The notes under the pieces: model-generated
Told to the model about the DNA's origin: nothing
What the model saw: the letters and a program-made list of their open reading frames with translations, nothing else
Databases searched by the model: none
Translations under genes and position numbers: made by a program
Assembly (NCBI GenBank): GCA_942493245.1
Contig: OW818685.1
Span: forward strand, 4,526,001-4,590,000
DNA from: DAOPYU01 sp942493245
GTDB taxonomy: Bacteria; Sumerlaeota; Sumerlaeia; UBA8349
Direction of reading: 5' to 3'
DNA: 64,000 nt
In this document: piece by piece, positions 32,142 to 41,800 of the stretch
How the letters are laid out: every line of letters starts with the position of its first letter
Position numbering within the stretch: position 1 is the stretch's first letter

Positions 32142-35072
32142 ATGCTGTTCCGTAAACTCCGCATTCTGGATGCTGTCGATCGAAAACTGGCGTTGAGCTT
32201 TGGCGCACTCGTCATGGCGCTCATGTTGACTGTGACGGGTGTCGCCGGCTATCTGTTTTCTCAATTGCAGACAAAAGAGGAAGACCGCCTCTCCAAGACG
32301 CTGGGAAACATCCTGAGCGAATCGATCAGTCGTATCAGTTTCTCGGGGAAATACCACGCCCGGCTTCTGGTTGAGGAAACGTGCGCCCGTATTCCCGAAC
32401 TGCTCTATATCTCGGTGGAGGCGCCCGACGGTCGAATTATTGCGCACAGCAATCCGGCGCTGGACGATCAAATGGCGAGCAAGGAAGACGTCGCGTTCAG
32501 CCAGGGCGGACTAAAGCGGGACCGGGCGGCCATTCGCGATCGGCTCTGGAACGACCAGGTCGTCAAAGAAATCGTGGTCCCCTATCACGGCGGTTTGGAA
32601 TCAGAAGAAATCGGAATTGTGCGGTTGGGGGTCAATATCGAGTATGCCCGGCAGGAACAGCAGGCCACCCTGGTGAAACTGCTGGTGCTGATCGCCACGC
32701 TGGCCTGCGCAGCCATGGCGGTGGTGGGTATCCTGAGCCATGCGTTTGGCGGCACGGTTCGCGCGATGGCGACCCAGCAGCGCGCCATGATTTCCAATAT
32801 CGCCGATGTGATCGCGATCACCGACCCAACAGGTATCAACCGGTATAAAAGCCCCAACATCGAGAAATGGTTTGGATGGCGGCCCGATGAAACCGTCGGG
32901 ATGGCGATCTGGAATCATGTCCATCCGGAGGATCAGGCGGGCGTCCGGCAACGCCTGGGCGAGCTGGCGAACCATCCGGGCGCTTCCGAAAAGGGGGAAT
33001 GCCGTTACCGCTGCAAAGACGGCAGTTACAAATGGATTGAATACACCGCGGCCAACCTGCTGCACGATCCGGTCATCGGGGGCCTGTTGCTCAACTATCA
33101 TGACATCACGACGCGTCGCCTGGCCGAAGAGTCGCTTCGCACGAGCGAGGAACGCTATCGTGAAATTTTCAATTCTACCAGCGATGCGCTCTTCATCCAC
33201 GATGAGGCGGGACGCATCCTGGATGTCAACGAACGCATGCTGGCCATGTATGGTTGCGAACGCAACGATGCGCTCACGCTCACACTGAGAGATTTCAGTG
33301 AGAACGAACCTCCATACACCCAGGCCGACGCGGAATCCTACATCGTCCGCGCTTTAGTGATTGGTCCCCAGATTTTCGAGTGGCGGGGGCGCCGCAAAGG
33401 GGGCGAATGCTTCTGGGCTGAAGTCGCCTTGCGCGCCTGCGAGATACGGGGGCGAAAGCGGCTGATCGCGTCGGTTCGCGATATCACCGAGCGGAAAGAA
33501 ACCGGCGAGGCCCTGCTGCGCGAGAAGAAATTGACCGAGGCCATTCTGGACAGCACGCCGGGGATCATCTACCTCTACAACGAGAGGAACCAACTGGTGC
33601 GCTGGAACCGGAAGCATGAAGAATTAACCGGATACTCCAGCGTCGAACTGGCCAGGATGGAACTGCTGGACTGGTATCGCGACGACGAAAAAAGCCAGAA
33701 GGCCATCCTCGCCGCTGTCCACAAGACCCTGCAGGACGGCTTCGGCGAGGCCGAGGTGGAACTGCAATGCAAGAACGGCGGCAAGATCCCGATGTACATG
33801 ACCGCCTGTCCCTTAACCATTGATGAAAAACCGCACTTCGTGGGCATTGGCATTGACATCACCGAGCGGGCACACGCCCAGGAGGAACAAAACCGGTTGC
33901 AGATGGAACTGCTTCAGGCGCAGAAAATGGAATCGGTGGGGCGCCTGGCCGGTGGGGTCGCGCACGATTTCAACAATATGCTCGGGGTGATTATCGGTCA
34001 TGCCGAGTTGGCCCTGACGTCCGACGATTTGGATGAAACTCGAAAAGATTTGAATGAAATAATCAATGCCGCCCAACGTTCCGCGGACCTGACCCGTCAG
34101 CTCCTGGCCTTTGCGCGCAAGCAGACCATTTGCCCCAGAATCCTGAATCTGAACGACACGATCGAGGGTCTGCTGCGGATGCTGAGCCGCCTGATCGGCG
34201 AGGATATCGAACTCGCCTGGAAACCGGGCGCCCATCTCTGGCCTGTCAAGATGGACAGCACGCAACTGCACCAGATTCTCGCCAACCTTTCAGTCAACGC
34301 GCGCGACGCCATGCGGGACGGCGGGATACTGTCCATTGAAACCCAGAACATCCATTGCGGCGATTCTTTCAGTAACGGCCATACCGGCGTCGCTCCCGGA
34401 GACTACGCGCTGGTGGTGGTGCGCGACACCGGGGCCGGCATGGACAAGGACGCCCTCAAACACCTCTTCGAACCATTCTATACCACCAAGGAAGTGGGCA
34501 AAGGAACGGGCCTTGGCTTGGCCATGGTGTACGGGGCCATCAAGCAGAACAACGGCTTCATCAGCGTATCGAGCGAACCCGGCCTGGGAACAACCTTCGA
34601 AATCTACCTGCCGCGCGCTCAGGACGCTGAAATGGAACCCGTCCCTGCCGAGCAGGAAGCGCCCACCCCGGGAACGGAAACGGTGCTGATGGTGGAGGAC
34701 GAAGAGGCGATCCTGAACCTGGGCCGGACGATTCTGGAACGTCATGGCTACACGGTCCTGACGGCGACGACTGCGACCGACGCGCTGGCACAGGCCGAAC
34801 GTTACGAAGGCCCGATCCACCTGTTGATCACCGATGTCGTCATGCCGGGTCTCAACGGGAAAGAACTCACAACCCGCCTGACCGCGTTACGCCCCGGTAT
34901 CAAAGCGCTTTACATGTCCGGCTACACGGCCGATGTCATCGCCCACCACGGCGTTATAGACCAGGACGTGGAATTCATGCAGAAGCCGTTCTCCGTCTCC
35001 ACCCTTGTCCAGAAAGTCCGAGCCCTGCTGAATCCTCCAAAGCCACAGAAGGAAACACAGGCGCAGGGGTGA
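32142..35072 (+). CDS. Hybrid sensor histidine kinase (cache-like + 3 PAS + REC)
   Basis: A 976-residue membrane kinase. A membrane segment (~17-40), a periplasmic cache-like domain (~41-175) and a second membrane segment (~178-200) are followed by three PAS domains (~215-330, 335-455, 460-580). A HisKA domain comes next, with phospho-His 608 in GGVAHDFNNML, then a HATPase domain (N-box NLSVNARDA, G1 DTGAGM, G2 GTGLGL), and a C-terminal receiver with phospho-Asp near 898 (LLITDVVMPGLNG) and Lys 948. It belongs with the binding protein directly upstream. No separate response regulator or DNA-binding output lies nearby. The output half closely resembles that of the kinase at 60345. Confidence 0.93.
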   Translation: MLFRKLRILDAVDRKLALSFGALVMALMLTVTGVAGYLFSQLQTKEEDRLSKTLGNILSESISRISFSGKYHARLLVEETCARIPELLYISVEAPDGRIIAHSNPALDDQMASKEDVAFSQGGLKRDRAAIRDRLWNDQVVKEIVVPYHGGLESEEIGIVRLGVNIEYARQEQQATLVKLLVLIATLACAAMAVVGILSHAFGGTVRAMATQQRAMISNIADVIAITDPTGINRYKSPNIEKWFGWRPDETVGMAIWNHVHPEDQAGVRQRLGELANHPGASEKGECRYRCKDGSYKWIEYTAANLLHDPVIGGLLLNYHDITTRRLAEESLRTSEERYREIFNSTSDALFIHDEAGRILDVNERMLAMYGCERNDALTLTLRDFSENEPPYTQADAESYIVRALVIGPQIFEWRGRRKGGECFWAEVALRACEIRGRKRLIASVRDITERKETGEALLREKKLTEAILDSTPGIIYLYNERNQLVRWNRKHEELTGYSSVELARMELLDWYRDDEKSQKAILAAVHKTLQDGFGEAEVELQCKNGGKIPMYMTACPLTIDEKPHFVGIGIDITERAHAQEEQNRLQMELLQAQKMESVGRLAGGVAHDFNNMLGVIIGHAELALTSDDLDETRKDLNEIINAAQRSADLTRQLLAFARKQTICPRILNLNDTIEGLLRMLSRLIGEDIELAWKPGAHLWPVKMDSTQLHQILANLSVNARDAMRDGGILSIETQNIHCGDSFSNGHTGVAPGDYALVVVRDTGAGMDKDALKHLFEPFYTTKEVGKGTGLGLAMVYGAIKQNNGFISVSSEPGLGTTFEIYLPRAQDAEMEPVPAEQEAPTPGTETVLMVEDEEAILNLGRTILERHGYTVLTATTATDALAQAERYEGPIHLLITDVVMPGLNGKELTTRLTALRPGIKALYMSGYTADVIAHHGVIDQDVEFMQKPFSVSTLVQKVRALLNPPKPQKETQAQG

Positions 35073-35383
35073 GATGGGGGGGGCGGGACGATGGGGATTA
35101 TGATCCATCTCCCCGGATCTGGCCTCCCGCTCTCTCGGAACTGACGAACAGTTGCGGTTCTTTGCGCCCTTGCGTCTTCGCATGATCCATTCTTCCCGGT
35201 CGTTTCTCGTGTTTGGGTTGTGATTCCGTTGCGTCAAAACTATTCGCGCTTGTCTGTGTTTCAATAGATTTGGATTCGGATCTGTTATAATCTGTTTACG
35301 GTCAACCCGGGTGACCGCGCGCAAAACGTATTCGTCCCCCCTATCCGGCCCACGCCGGGACCGGGAGGAATCGAGAGTGAATC
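35073..35383. other. Intergenic region with repeat remnant and promoter
   Basis: The first ~100 bases hold a remnant of the AACGCAAAG-type repeat (TTCTTTGCGCCCTTGCGTCT near 35158). Further on is an extended -10 promoter. No gene is visible. Confidence 0.5.
35283..35291 (+). promoter_or_regulatory. Extended -10 promoter element
   Basis: TGTTATAAT is a perfect extended -10 (TGn plus TATAAT at 35286-35291), 93 bases before the ATG at 35384. I see no matching -35 at the usual distance, which an extended -10 does not require. Confidence 0.45.
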
Positions 35384-36508
35384 ATGAATCCAGAGATCCT
35401 TTTGGCGCACGGTCTGGCGGGGGCGCGGGTAGCGGGGGCGTTGCGCCTCGTGGGGCGGTACGCTCTTCTTTTCTGCTGGTTCTGTTTCGGGACAGGCTCT
35501 CTCTTTGCGCAAGAGACTCGGTATTATTCCTCCTGTTCTTCGTTTGACTTGTATCAGACCTCGCAGAGCGTCCCAACAGCCGGTTCCCCCTCTTTTGATG
35601 AGAATGAGGAACTTACTCGGATTTTTGAGGATTTTGACAACCCAGATGCGGAGATTCGTCAAAAGTCCTGGGCTCGGGCGTCTGATATTGCGACAAACAC
35701 CTCCTCGACCCAGACACGGCAACGGGTTGTCGAAGAATTTCTTGAGAAAATTGAGTGGAACAATTCTTCAAATGGAGGCAATTACTTGTCTCATATCCTG
35801 CACTTTGATGAAAGTGCTTATTCCGCAAGGGCGCGAACACTATTGGGAATGCAAGTCGAAAGGGCCCTGAAGGATTACGAATTATTTCCGAACGAAAGCA
35901 ATCGAATAGAGTTTCACTTGAAGGGACTCATCAAGTGCATTGGAATGGCGCGGGCGACGGAACATATGGCTCTTCTTGGCCGGATCAAGGAAAAGTTCGG
36001 CCATGTGTTTGAAAACCTGCCTGAGACAAATGCCGCGATCGAGAAGAACGTCTACAAAGTACTGGATTCCTGGTTGGTATCGCCAGCCTGGACGGCGGTG
36101 GTCACCAGAGCCCGATTGGGGTCAAAAGAAGACACACTGTTCTGTATTGATCTGGCACGTGGTTTCCCGAATAATCAGTTCAAGACTCTTCAGGTATTCA
36201 GAGACTTGGCCCATACGGAACAGCCGGAAGTTCTCCAGTATTTTTACGATTCTCTGGACAGTCAGGAATCTTTCGAAGTAAACAAGGAGCCGTTTAAAAG
36301 CAGACGGTATGTCTGGCCAAGCGCCTTACAAAAGTTTTTAGGAATGCTAAACAATAAAGACCTGCAGGTGTTGGAAAAATGCCGGCAGCAGGAAGAGGTT
36401 GTTCAGAAAATTCACGAATATGTTCAAAAGAATGCGGGGGGCGATCCCAGGAAGTTGCCCATTCGGCCTTACAAGGCAATGCCGCATTCGAGACAGATGG
36501 GGAAATAA
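35384..36508 (+). CDS. Secreted hypothetical protein with 5' end copied from the next gene
   Basis: A 374-residue protein. The first 46-47 bases are almost identical (one mismatch) to the start of the membrane glycosyltransferase gene at 36578, so both open with MNPEILLAHGLA. After that, a hydrophobic stretch (ALLFCWFCFGTGSLFA) and a likely cleavage site (Ala-Gln near residue 43) form a signal peptide. The mature part is helical, HEAT-like in feel, and unrecognised. From about 35500 the gene is clearly AT-richer than its neighbours. The true native start may lie downstream of the copied segment. Confidence 0.6.
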   Translation: MNPEILLAHGLAGARVAGALRLVGRYALLFCWFCFGTGSLFAQETRYYSSCSSFDLYQTSQSVPTAGSPSFDENEELTRIFEDFDNPDAEIRQKSWARASDIATNTSSTQTRQRVVEEFLEKIEWNNSSNGGNYLSHILHFDESAYSARARTLLGMQVERALKDYELFPNESNRIEFHLKGLIKCIGMARATEHMALLGRIKEKFGHVFENLPETNAAIEKNVYKVLDSWLVSPAWTAVVTRARLGSKEDTLFCIDLARGFPNNQFKTLQVFRDLAHTEQPEVLQYFYDSLDSQESFEVNKEPFKSRRYVWPSALQKFLGMLNNKDLQVLEKCRQQEEVVQKIHEYVQKNAGGDPRKLPIRPYKAMPHSRQMGK

Positions 36509-36577
36509 TCCCCAAATTTGTGTTTCCCCTCGATTCCGGCTTTCAGATTGCAGGCCGAGGGAGATCGGGAGAGGGTC

Positions 36578-38707
36578 ATGAATCCAGAGATCCTTTTGGC
36601 GCACGGTCTGGCGGTGGCGCGGGTGGGGTGTGTGCCCCTGTTGGCGTTGTTGTGGGGGTTCGGCGCATTGCGTCTGCTGGGACGACTCGCCGGCCAGACG
36701 AAGGCGCCGTCGCTGCCCCTCTCGCTGGCGCTGGGGTGGGGGTTGCTCGCGCACGCCCTGTGGCTGCTGGCCGCGGCTGGGTCCGCGAGCGGACTCAACT
36801 GGATGTCCCCCCCGCTGGCATGGGGCGCGCTGGGGGTGACCATCCTTCTCATGTGGCCATGGGAGAAAGAACTGGCGGCGGCGGTGCGGGCGCGCGTGGC
36901 AAACGCATGGACGGGCGCTCGGTGGCCCGGGGTATGGGTGGCGGGAGGTGTCGTTCTCCTGATCGTCGCGGTGCGCAAGGTGGTGTGCGCCGTCAGCCCC
37001 TCGATCGCCTACGATGTGCTCGAGTACCACCTGCCCGAGGTGCGCCACCTGCTCGACACCGGCGGTTTCGAGCCGATGGCCGGCAATGCCTACTCCGTCA
37101 TGCCCCAGGCGGTCGAGTGTCTCTATGCGCTGGGGCGGCTCTTCGAGGGCGCGGGATCCGAATTCGCGCCGAAACTGATCAATGTCTTCCTGGGGTTGTC
37201 GGCGGGCGCGCTGGTGTGGGGGTTGGCCCGGCGGCTCGGACTGGCAGCGTGGTTGTGCTTCCTGGCCACGCTGGTCTTCTGGGTCCACCCGGTGAACGAG
37301 GTGGTGCTGGGAGACGCTTTTTCGGACATGGGCGCGGCGCTTTTTGTCACGGCGGCGTTGAACTGCTGGCTGGGGACGTGGGGCAAGTCCGGGCGGCTCG
37401 ACATCGGGATGGCGGGGGTGTTTCTGGGGTTCGCCGTCTCCTGCAAGTACCCGGTAGTCGGCATCGGCATCCTTCCCTTCCTTATTTTTCTCGCGCCGCT
37501 GACTCCAGCAAAAGGGTTGCCGCTCTGGCTGGGGAAACAACCCGCCTGGATTCGCGCGGTCGGGGCTGCCCTGATCGCCGGCCTGGTGACGGGCGTGGTG
37601 TACCTGCCCTGGATGGCGCGGGCGATGGTCTATGAAGGCTCGCCTTTCCCGCCGCTGACCCTGCGCTGGGTGGGCGAGTCGCCCGCGCCCGACGGAGCCT
37701 TGCGGCAGTTCATGGCGGAGGCGCACCGGATGGATCTCTCCTCGCTGAGCCGATACTTCGGGGCGCTGCGGGACCGGATGAACGAGCCGGGCGCGCTGCT
37801 TCTGGTGTCCGCATTGTTCCTGCTGGCTCTGCCGGGGGTCGAGAAGCGGTGGCGCAGTCTGGGGGCGTTCGTCCTGGGAGGGTACGGCGTCCTGCACCTC
37901 GTGCCCGGCGGAGCGATGCGGTTTCTGGCGCCCCTGTTGCCGGTGGCGAGCGTATTGGGCGTCCTGATCGTCCCGGCGCTGCAACGCTGGCTGCGGGAAC
38001 TGTCGATGACCGCCATCCTGCCGCTGGCCGCGTGGGCTGCGGCGCTCACGGGCGCGCAAGTGATGGAATTGACACCCGGCGAGCATCTGAACCCCAAACC
38101 CCGTCAGTTCCTGGAATACGCCACGGGACAATGCACAAAGGTGGAGTATTGGGAGCGAACACTGGGATATGCCGGACGCTTGTTCAACCGTCTGAACGCC
38201 TCGACGCGCCTGTACCCGAAACCGAAGGTCCTGATGCTCTACGAAGCGCGGACGGGCGCGTTGGAACCCCGGACCGCCGGGATTGCCAATACGGTCTTCG
38301 ACCCTTGTTATTTCTGGGAAGCCCTCGGGCGCAATCCCCAGGAACAACCGTCCGAGCGACTGGCGCGTCTGCGCCGGGAGGGATTCACCCACCTGGTGGT
38401 GAACGAAATCGAACTGGTCCGGCTTCTGGGAACCTACCCGGCAACGGATGCTCACCGGGATGAGACATTCATGCGGATGCGCCAGGCGGCCTCGTCCGGG
38501 AAGGACGCCTTCGACTCGACGCTGCTGAATTACCGGGGTTACTATGCGCCATTCTATTATGCGTGCGAGGCTCCGGCCCGAAACGAACGCGAGCAGCGGT
38601 TGGCGGAGTTTCTGGAGTGGGTGGTTCAGGAGTGCCCCCCCATTTATTTCGAGGAGAACGGAGGCATGGTCGCAGTGGTCTGCGAACTGCAAAAGCCGAC
38701 GGAATAA
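36578..38707 (+). CDS. Membrane glycosyltransferase-like protein (GT39/PMT superfamily style)
   Basis: A 709-residue protein with about ten hydrophobic segments spread over the first ~510 residues and a soluble C-terminal domain. Between the early membrane segments it carries SIAYDVLEYHLPEVRHLLDT (near residue 140-160), the acidic Dx-x-x-YHLP loop typical of lipid-linked-sugar-dependent glycosyltransferases of the GT39/GT83 superfamily, so it probably transfers a sugar from polyprenyl phosphate outside the inner membrane. The acceptor is unknown. Start ATG 36578 with GGGAGAGGG before it; an in-frame ATG at 36518 adds 20 residues overlapping the upstream leader. Confidence 0.78.
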   Translation: MNPEILLAHGLAVARVGCVPLLALLWGFGALRLLGRLAGQTKAPSLPLSLALGWGLLAHALWLLAAAGSASGLNWMSPPLAWGALGVTILLMWPWEKELAAAVRARVANAWTGARWPGVWVAGGVVLLIVAVRKVVCAVSPSIAYDVLEYHLPEVRHLLDTGGFEPMAGNAYSVMPQAVECLYALGRLFEGAGSEFAPKLINVFLGLSAGALVWGLARRLGLAAWLCFLATLVFWVHPVNEVVLGDAFSDMGAALFVTAALNCWLGTWGKSGRLDIGMAGVFLGFAVSCKYPVVGIGILPFLIFLAPLTPAKGLPLWLGKQPAWIRAVGAALIAGLVTGVVYLPWMARAMVYEGSPFPPLTLRWVGESPAPDGALRQFMAEAHRMDLSSLSRYFGALRDRMNEPGALLLVSALFLLALPGVEKRWRSLGAFVLGGYGVLHLVPGGAMRFLAPLLPVASVLGVLIVPALQRWLRELSMTAILPLAAWAAALTGAQVMELTPGEHLNPKPRQFLEYATGQCTKVEYWERTLGYAGRLFNRLNASTRLYPKPKVLMLYEARTGALEPRTAGIANTVFDPCYFWEALGRNPQEQPSERLARLRREGFTHLVVNEIELVRLLGTYPATDAHRDETFMRMRQAASSGKDAFDSTLLNYRGYYAPFYYACEAPARNEREQRLAEFLEWVVQECPPIYFEENGGMVAVVCELQKPTE

Positions 38708-38831
38708 GACCACACGACCGTGGACAAACGCCCCTGTGCTCTGGTAGCATGACATTCGGTTTAATACCGCAATCCGAAAACGGATGCAAAACCCCGAAAG
38801 AAACACCACCCGCCCGTAAAGAACGGCTTTT

Positions 38832-41800
38832 ATGACAGTTCAGACCGATAAAAAAAGGGTGCGCCGCAAATGGCGTCAGTTCCGGCGGCGGGCCATTCGG
38901 ACGCTGAGCCTGATTTTCCTTGTCTTTGTGGGATTCGTTGCATTCCTCGCCTGCTTCCCGTTCGCCTCGCATCAACTCGACCGGCAGGTGTGCGGCGCGT
39001 GGCGGCGAGCCACGGGCTTCGATCTGCGTTTCGGCGAAGCGACCTACCATCTGGCGCAGGGGCGGTTGGACCTGAAGGATATCGAAATCTCCGACCCGGA
39101 AGCCGCCACTCCTCCCGCGACGCTCAAGGGGTTGCAATTGAACTGGCGCTGGCTCCTGCTCGAGCCGTCCGTCCTGTTTGAACTGGATTCCGTCGTGGTG
39201 GATTCTCCGCCCGATCTGACCCTTCTGATGGGACCGGACCGACAGATACGCCTCAGTGAACGGACGCAATCCCTGGCCGATCTGTTACGACGTCTGGCCG
39301 ACAAGGCGCGCCAGTCCTCCTCCGGCTCCCAGGAAAAATCCATCCAAGTTCAGATTCGGGGAACGAATCTCTACCTGGATCGCGCTGCCGAAGAAACGAT
39401 CCTGAGTGAGGCGGAATGGAGTTCCGGTACGCAACAGATTGCCCGACGAACGCCCATTCTCTCTGCCGCAAGTTTTACCACCGACACTTTGGCTCCCCCC
39501 ATCTCCGAAGTCTCCAGCCCGCTTCTGCACGTGGCTGGGGTGGAAGGGTTGAACCTCGATCTGTTCCTGTTTCCGAGTCTGCGCTCCTGGTTGCTGAAGG
39601 CGGATGGCGCGCTCGTTACAACGCAGGCCACCAAGGCGACCCCCTCCCCCAGTCTCCATGTGGTCGTTCAGCCCGAATTCGGTTCGGGTTCCACCTCTGA
39701 AACCTCGCGATTCTCTTTCTCGGCGGAGCTCAATCGGCTCGATTCCGTTCGAGACTGGGGACAGGGTCTTCCGTTTTCCTTCAGCGCCACCCCGCTGCGC
39801 GTTGCGGGAAATGTGCTCCTCGGAGAGAAAAAAGGCGCCGTGGACCTGAACCTGGAGGTGCACAGCGACGCCGTCCGTGTTCAGGCGCCCAAGGCGGAAC
39901 TCGACCTGCCGGAAACACGCCTGCGCGCCGATTTGAACCTTCAGGCCGACTGGACAAACCGGACGGTGCGGGTCGCGTCGGCGAATGCCGAGGCGCTGGG
40001 CGTCACCCTGCAAGCCGCCCGAGGTGAAATCGCCCTGACCGGCGAACGTCCTTTCTCCGTGGAAATTCCCGTCCTGCGGCTGGACCCGGAAGCCATGAAT
40101 CTCGCGTTGGCACGTGTGGCGCAGGAAACGTCCGGTACCCAGATCGAAAAAGGGACGCTGGAAACCCGGCTGCGTCTGACGGGCGATCGAAACGGCATGA
40201 ACTGGGACGCATGTGAAGGCAAATTCAAGGGAGAAGGTCTGGAGGGGAGAACCGGCTGGGTTGCCCCCGCCCTGGGTCCTATCCAGTTCGAGGCTGCCTT
40301 GTCCAGCCGGACCCTGGAAGTGAAGGAACTGGACGCGCAAACCGGACGAAACCGCCTGAACATTGCGGCGCTGTCGGTGGCGCGTGAGGGGAAAACCTGG
40401 CGCAACAAACTGGCCGTCCGGGCCAACTGGTCGTTTGATCTCTGGGGGGAAGACATTCCCCAACTGGTGCCCAACCGGTACGAAGAGTCCATAAAAGACT
40501 GGAAGGTCCAAGGGAAGGTCCTGGGATTTGGAACCCTCCGGGGTTCCTGGACTCCCGGGAAAGACAACACCCCCAAACCGCCACCGTTCCTCCAACGGCT
40601 CGAAAATGCCCTGAGCCAGTTGGAGATTGCGGGGTCGGCCCGAGTGGAAAAAGCGGGCGTGTACCACCCCGTTCTACCGGCGCCGCTCGAAAACCTTGCG
40701 GGCAGCGTCAACCTGTCGAACCGCGAGGTCACCTGGACGAACCTCGAGGGAACCCTGCTGGGCTCGAAACTCACCTTGACCGGACAGCTGGCCGGCAAGA
40801 AGTTGTTCTGGAAAGAATCGGCCCTGAGCCTTCAGGCCAAGGGGGATCTGGACCTGAGTCGAACCCGGGAAATCCTGGACGCCGAAGGGTTGAGCCGGAC
40901 CTGGGTGGAGACGCATAAGCGGGATATTCTCAAATCTTTACAGCCCCAGGGCCGGGTGCATCTGGATGTCGGCCTGCAAGGCCTTGTGAGTCAGCCCGCT
41001 CAATTCGTCCTCCAGGGCGAAATTGTCGCCAAGGGCCTGGCGGGCAACATCGCAACATCGGCGGTCCAGGGGGATCTGTCGGTTTCGTCGGCCCGCCTGG
41101 TGCTGCGTCCCAACGGATTGTCTCTCGAAAGCCTCAAAGCGCGGTTGGGTTCTCTGGACCTGAACACCAGCGCCACACTGGGCCGCGAAGGGTTGCGGGT
41201 CGCATACGCCGCGAACGGCAAAATGCAGGATTACCAGAAGACCGTCCCCGCCCTCCTGGCCGACAGTGGCGAAGTGGGCGGCAACGCGCGCGTGACCGGA
41301 TGGGCCACCATCCGCCCCAAACCCGGCAACGCGTTCGACAAGGACCAGACCCCGGTCGCGTTTTTTCTGGCCGTGGCCAAGGCGCTTCGGGAATCGGGCA
41401 ATAACCAGGAATGGTTCAAAAACTCCTTTTCGATAGACGCCAAGGCGACGGTGGACGCCAAAGACTGCCTTTACACGCACTTGGACATGCCCATCCCCGT
41501 TCGACACATCACCGGACGACTTTTTCTGGGGCCGGACGGGTTGAGAACCGATGGCTTTGTCAAAACCCAGTGGGGTTCGAGCGCGGCGGGCACAACCAGC
41601 GGGACGATTCTGGTGGTCCCGATGGAACCGGGAACCATCGCCCCACCCGGACAGTCCACTCCTGACAAGTCGTATGTCCGCATTCGTTATGCGGGCCGGT
41701 TTCCGATGGTGAATGTGGATGACTGGGTGAAACCCTGGGGACGTCCGGACGAACCGGGCGCGCCTGCCCCGAAACCGTTGGGGCCCTTCGAGTTCGAGAA

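Noticed and set aside
36347..38809. An 820-codon minus-strand frame opposite the glycosyltransferase gene
   Set aside because: Gln/Arg/His-rich antisense shadow; the plus strand has membrane helices and the acidic loop motif.
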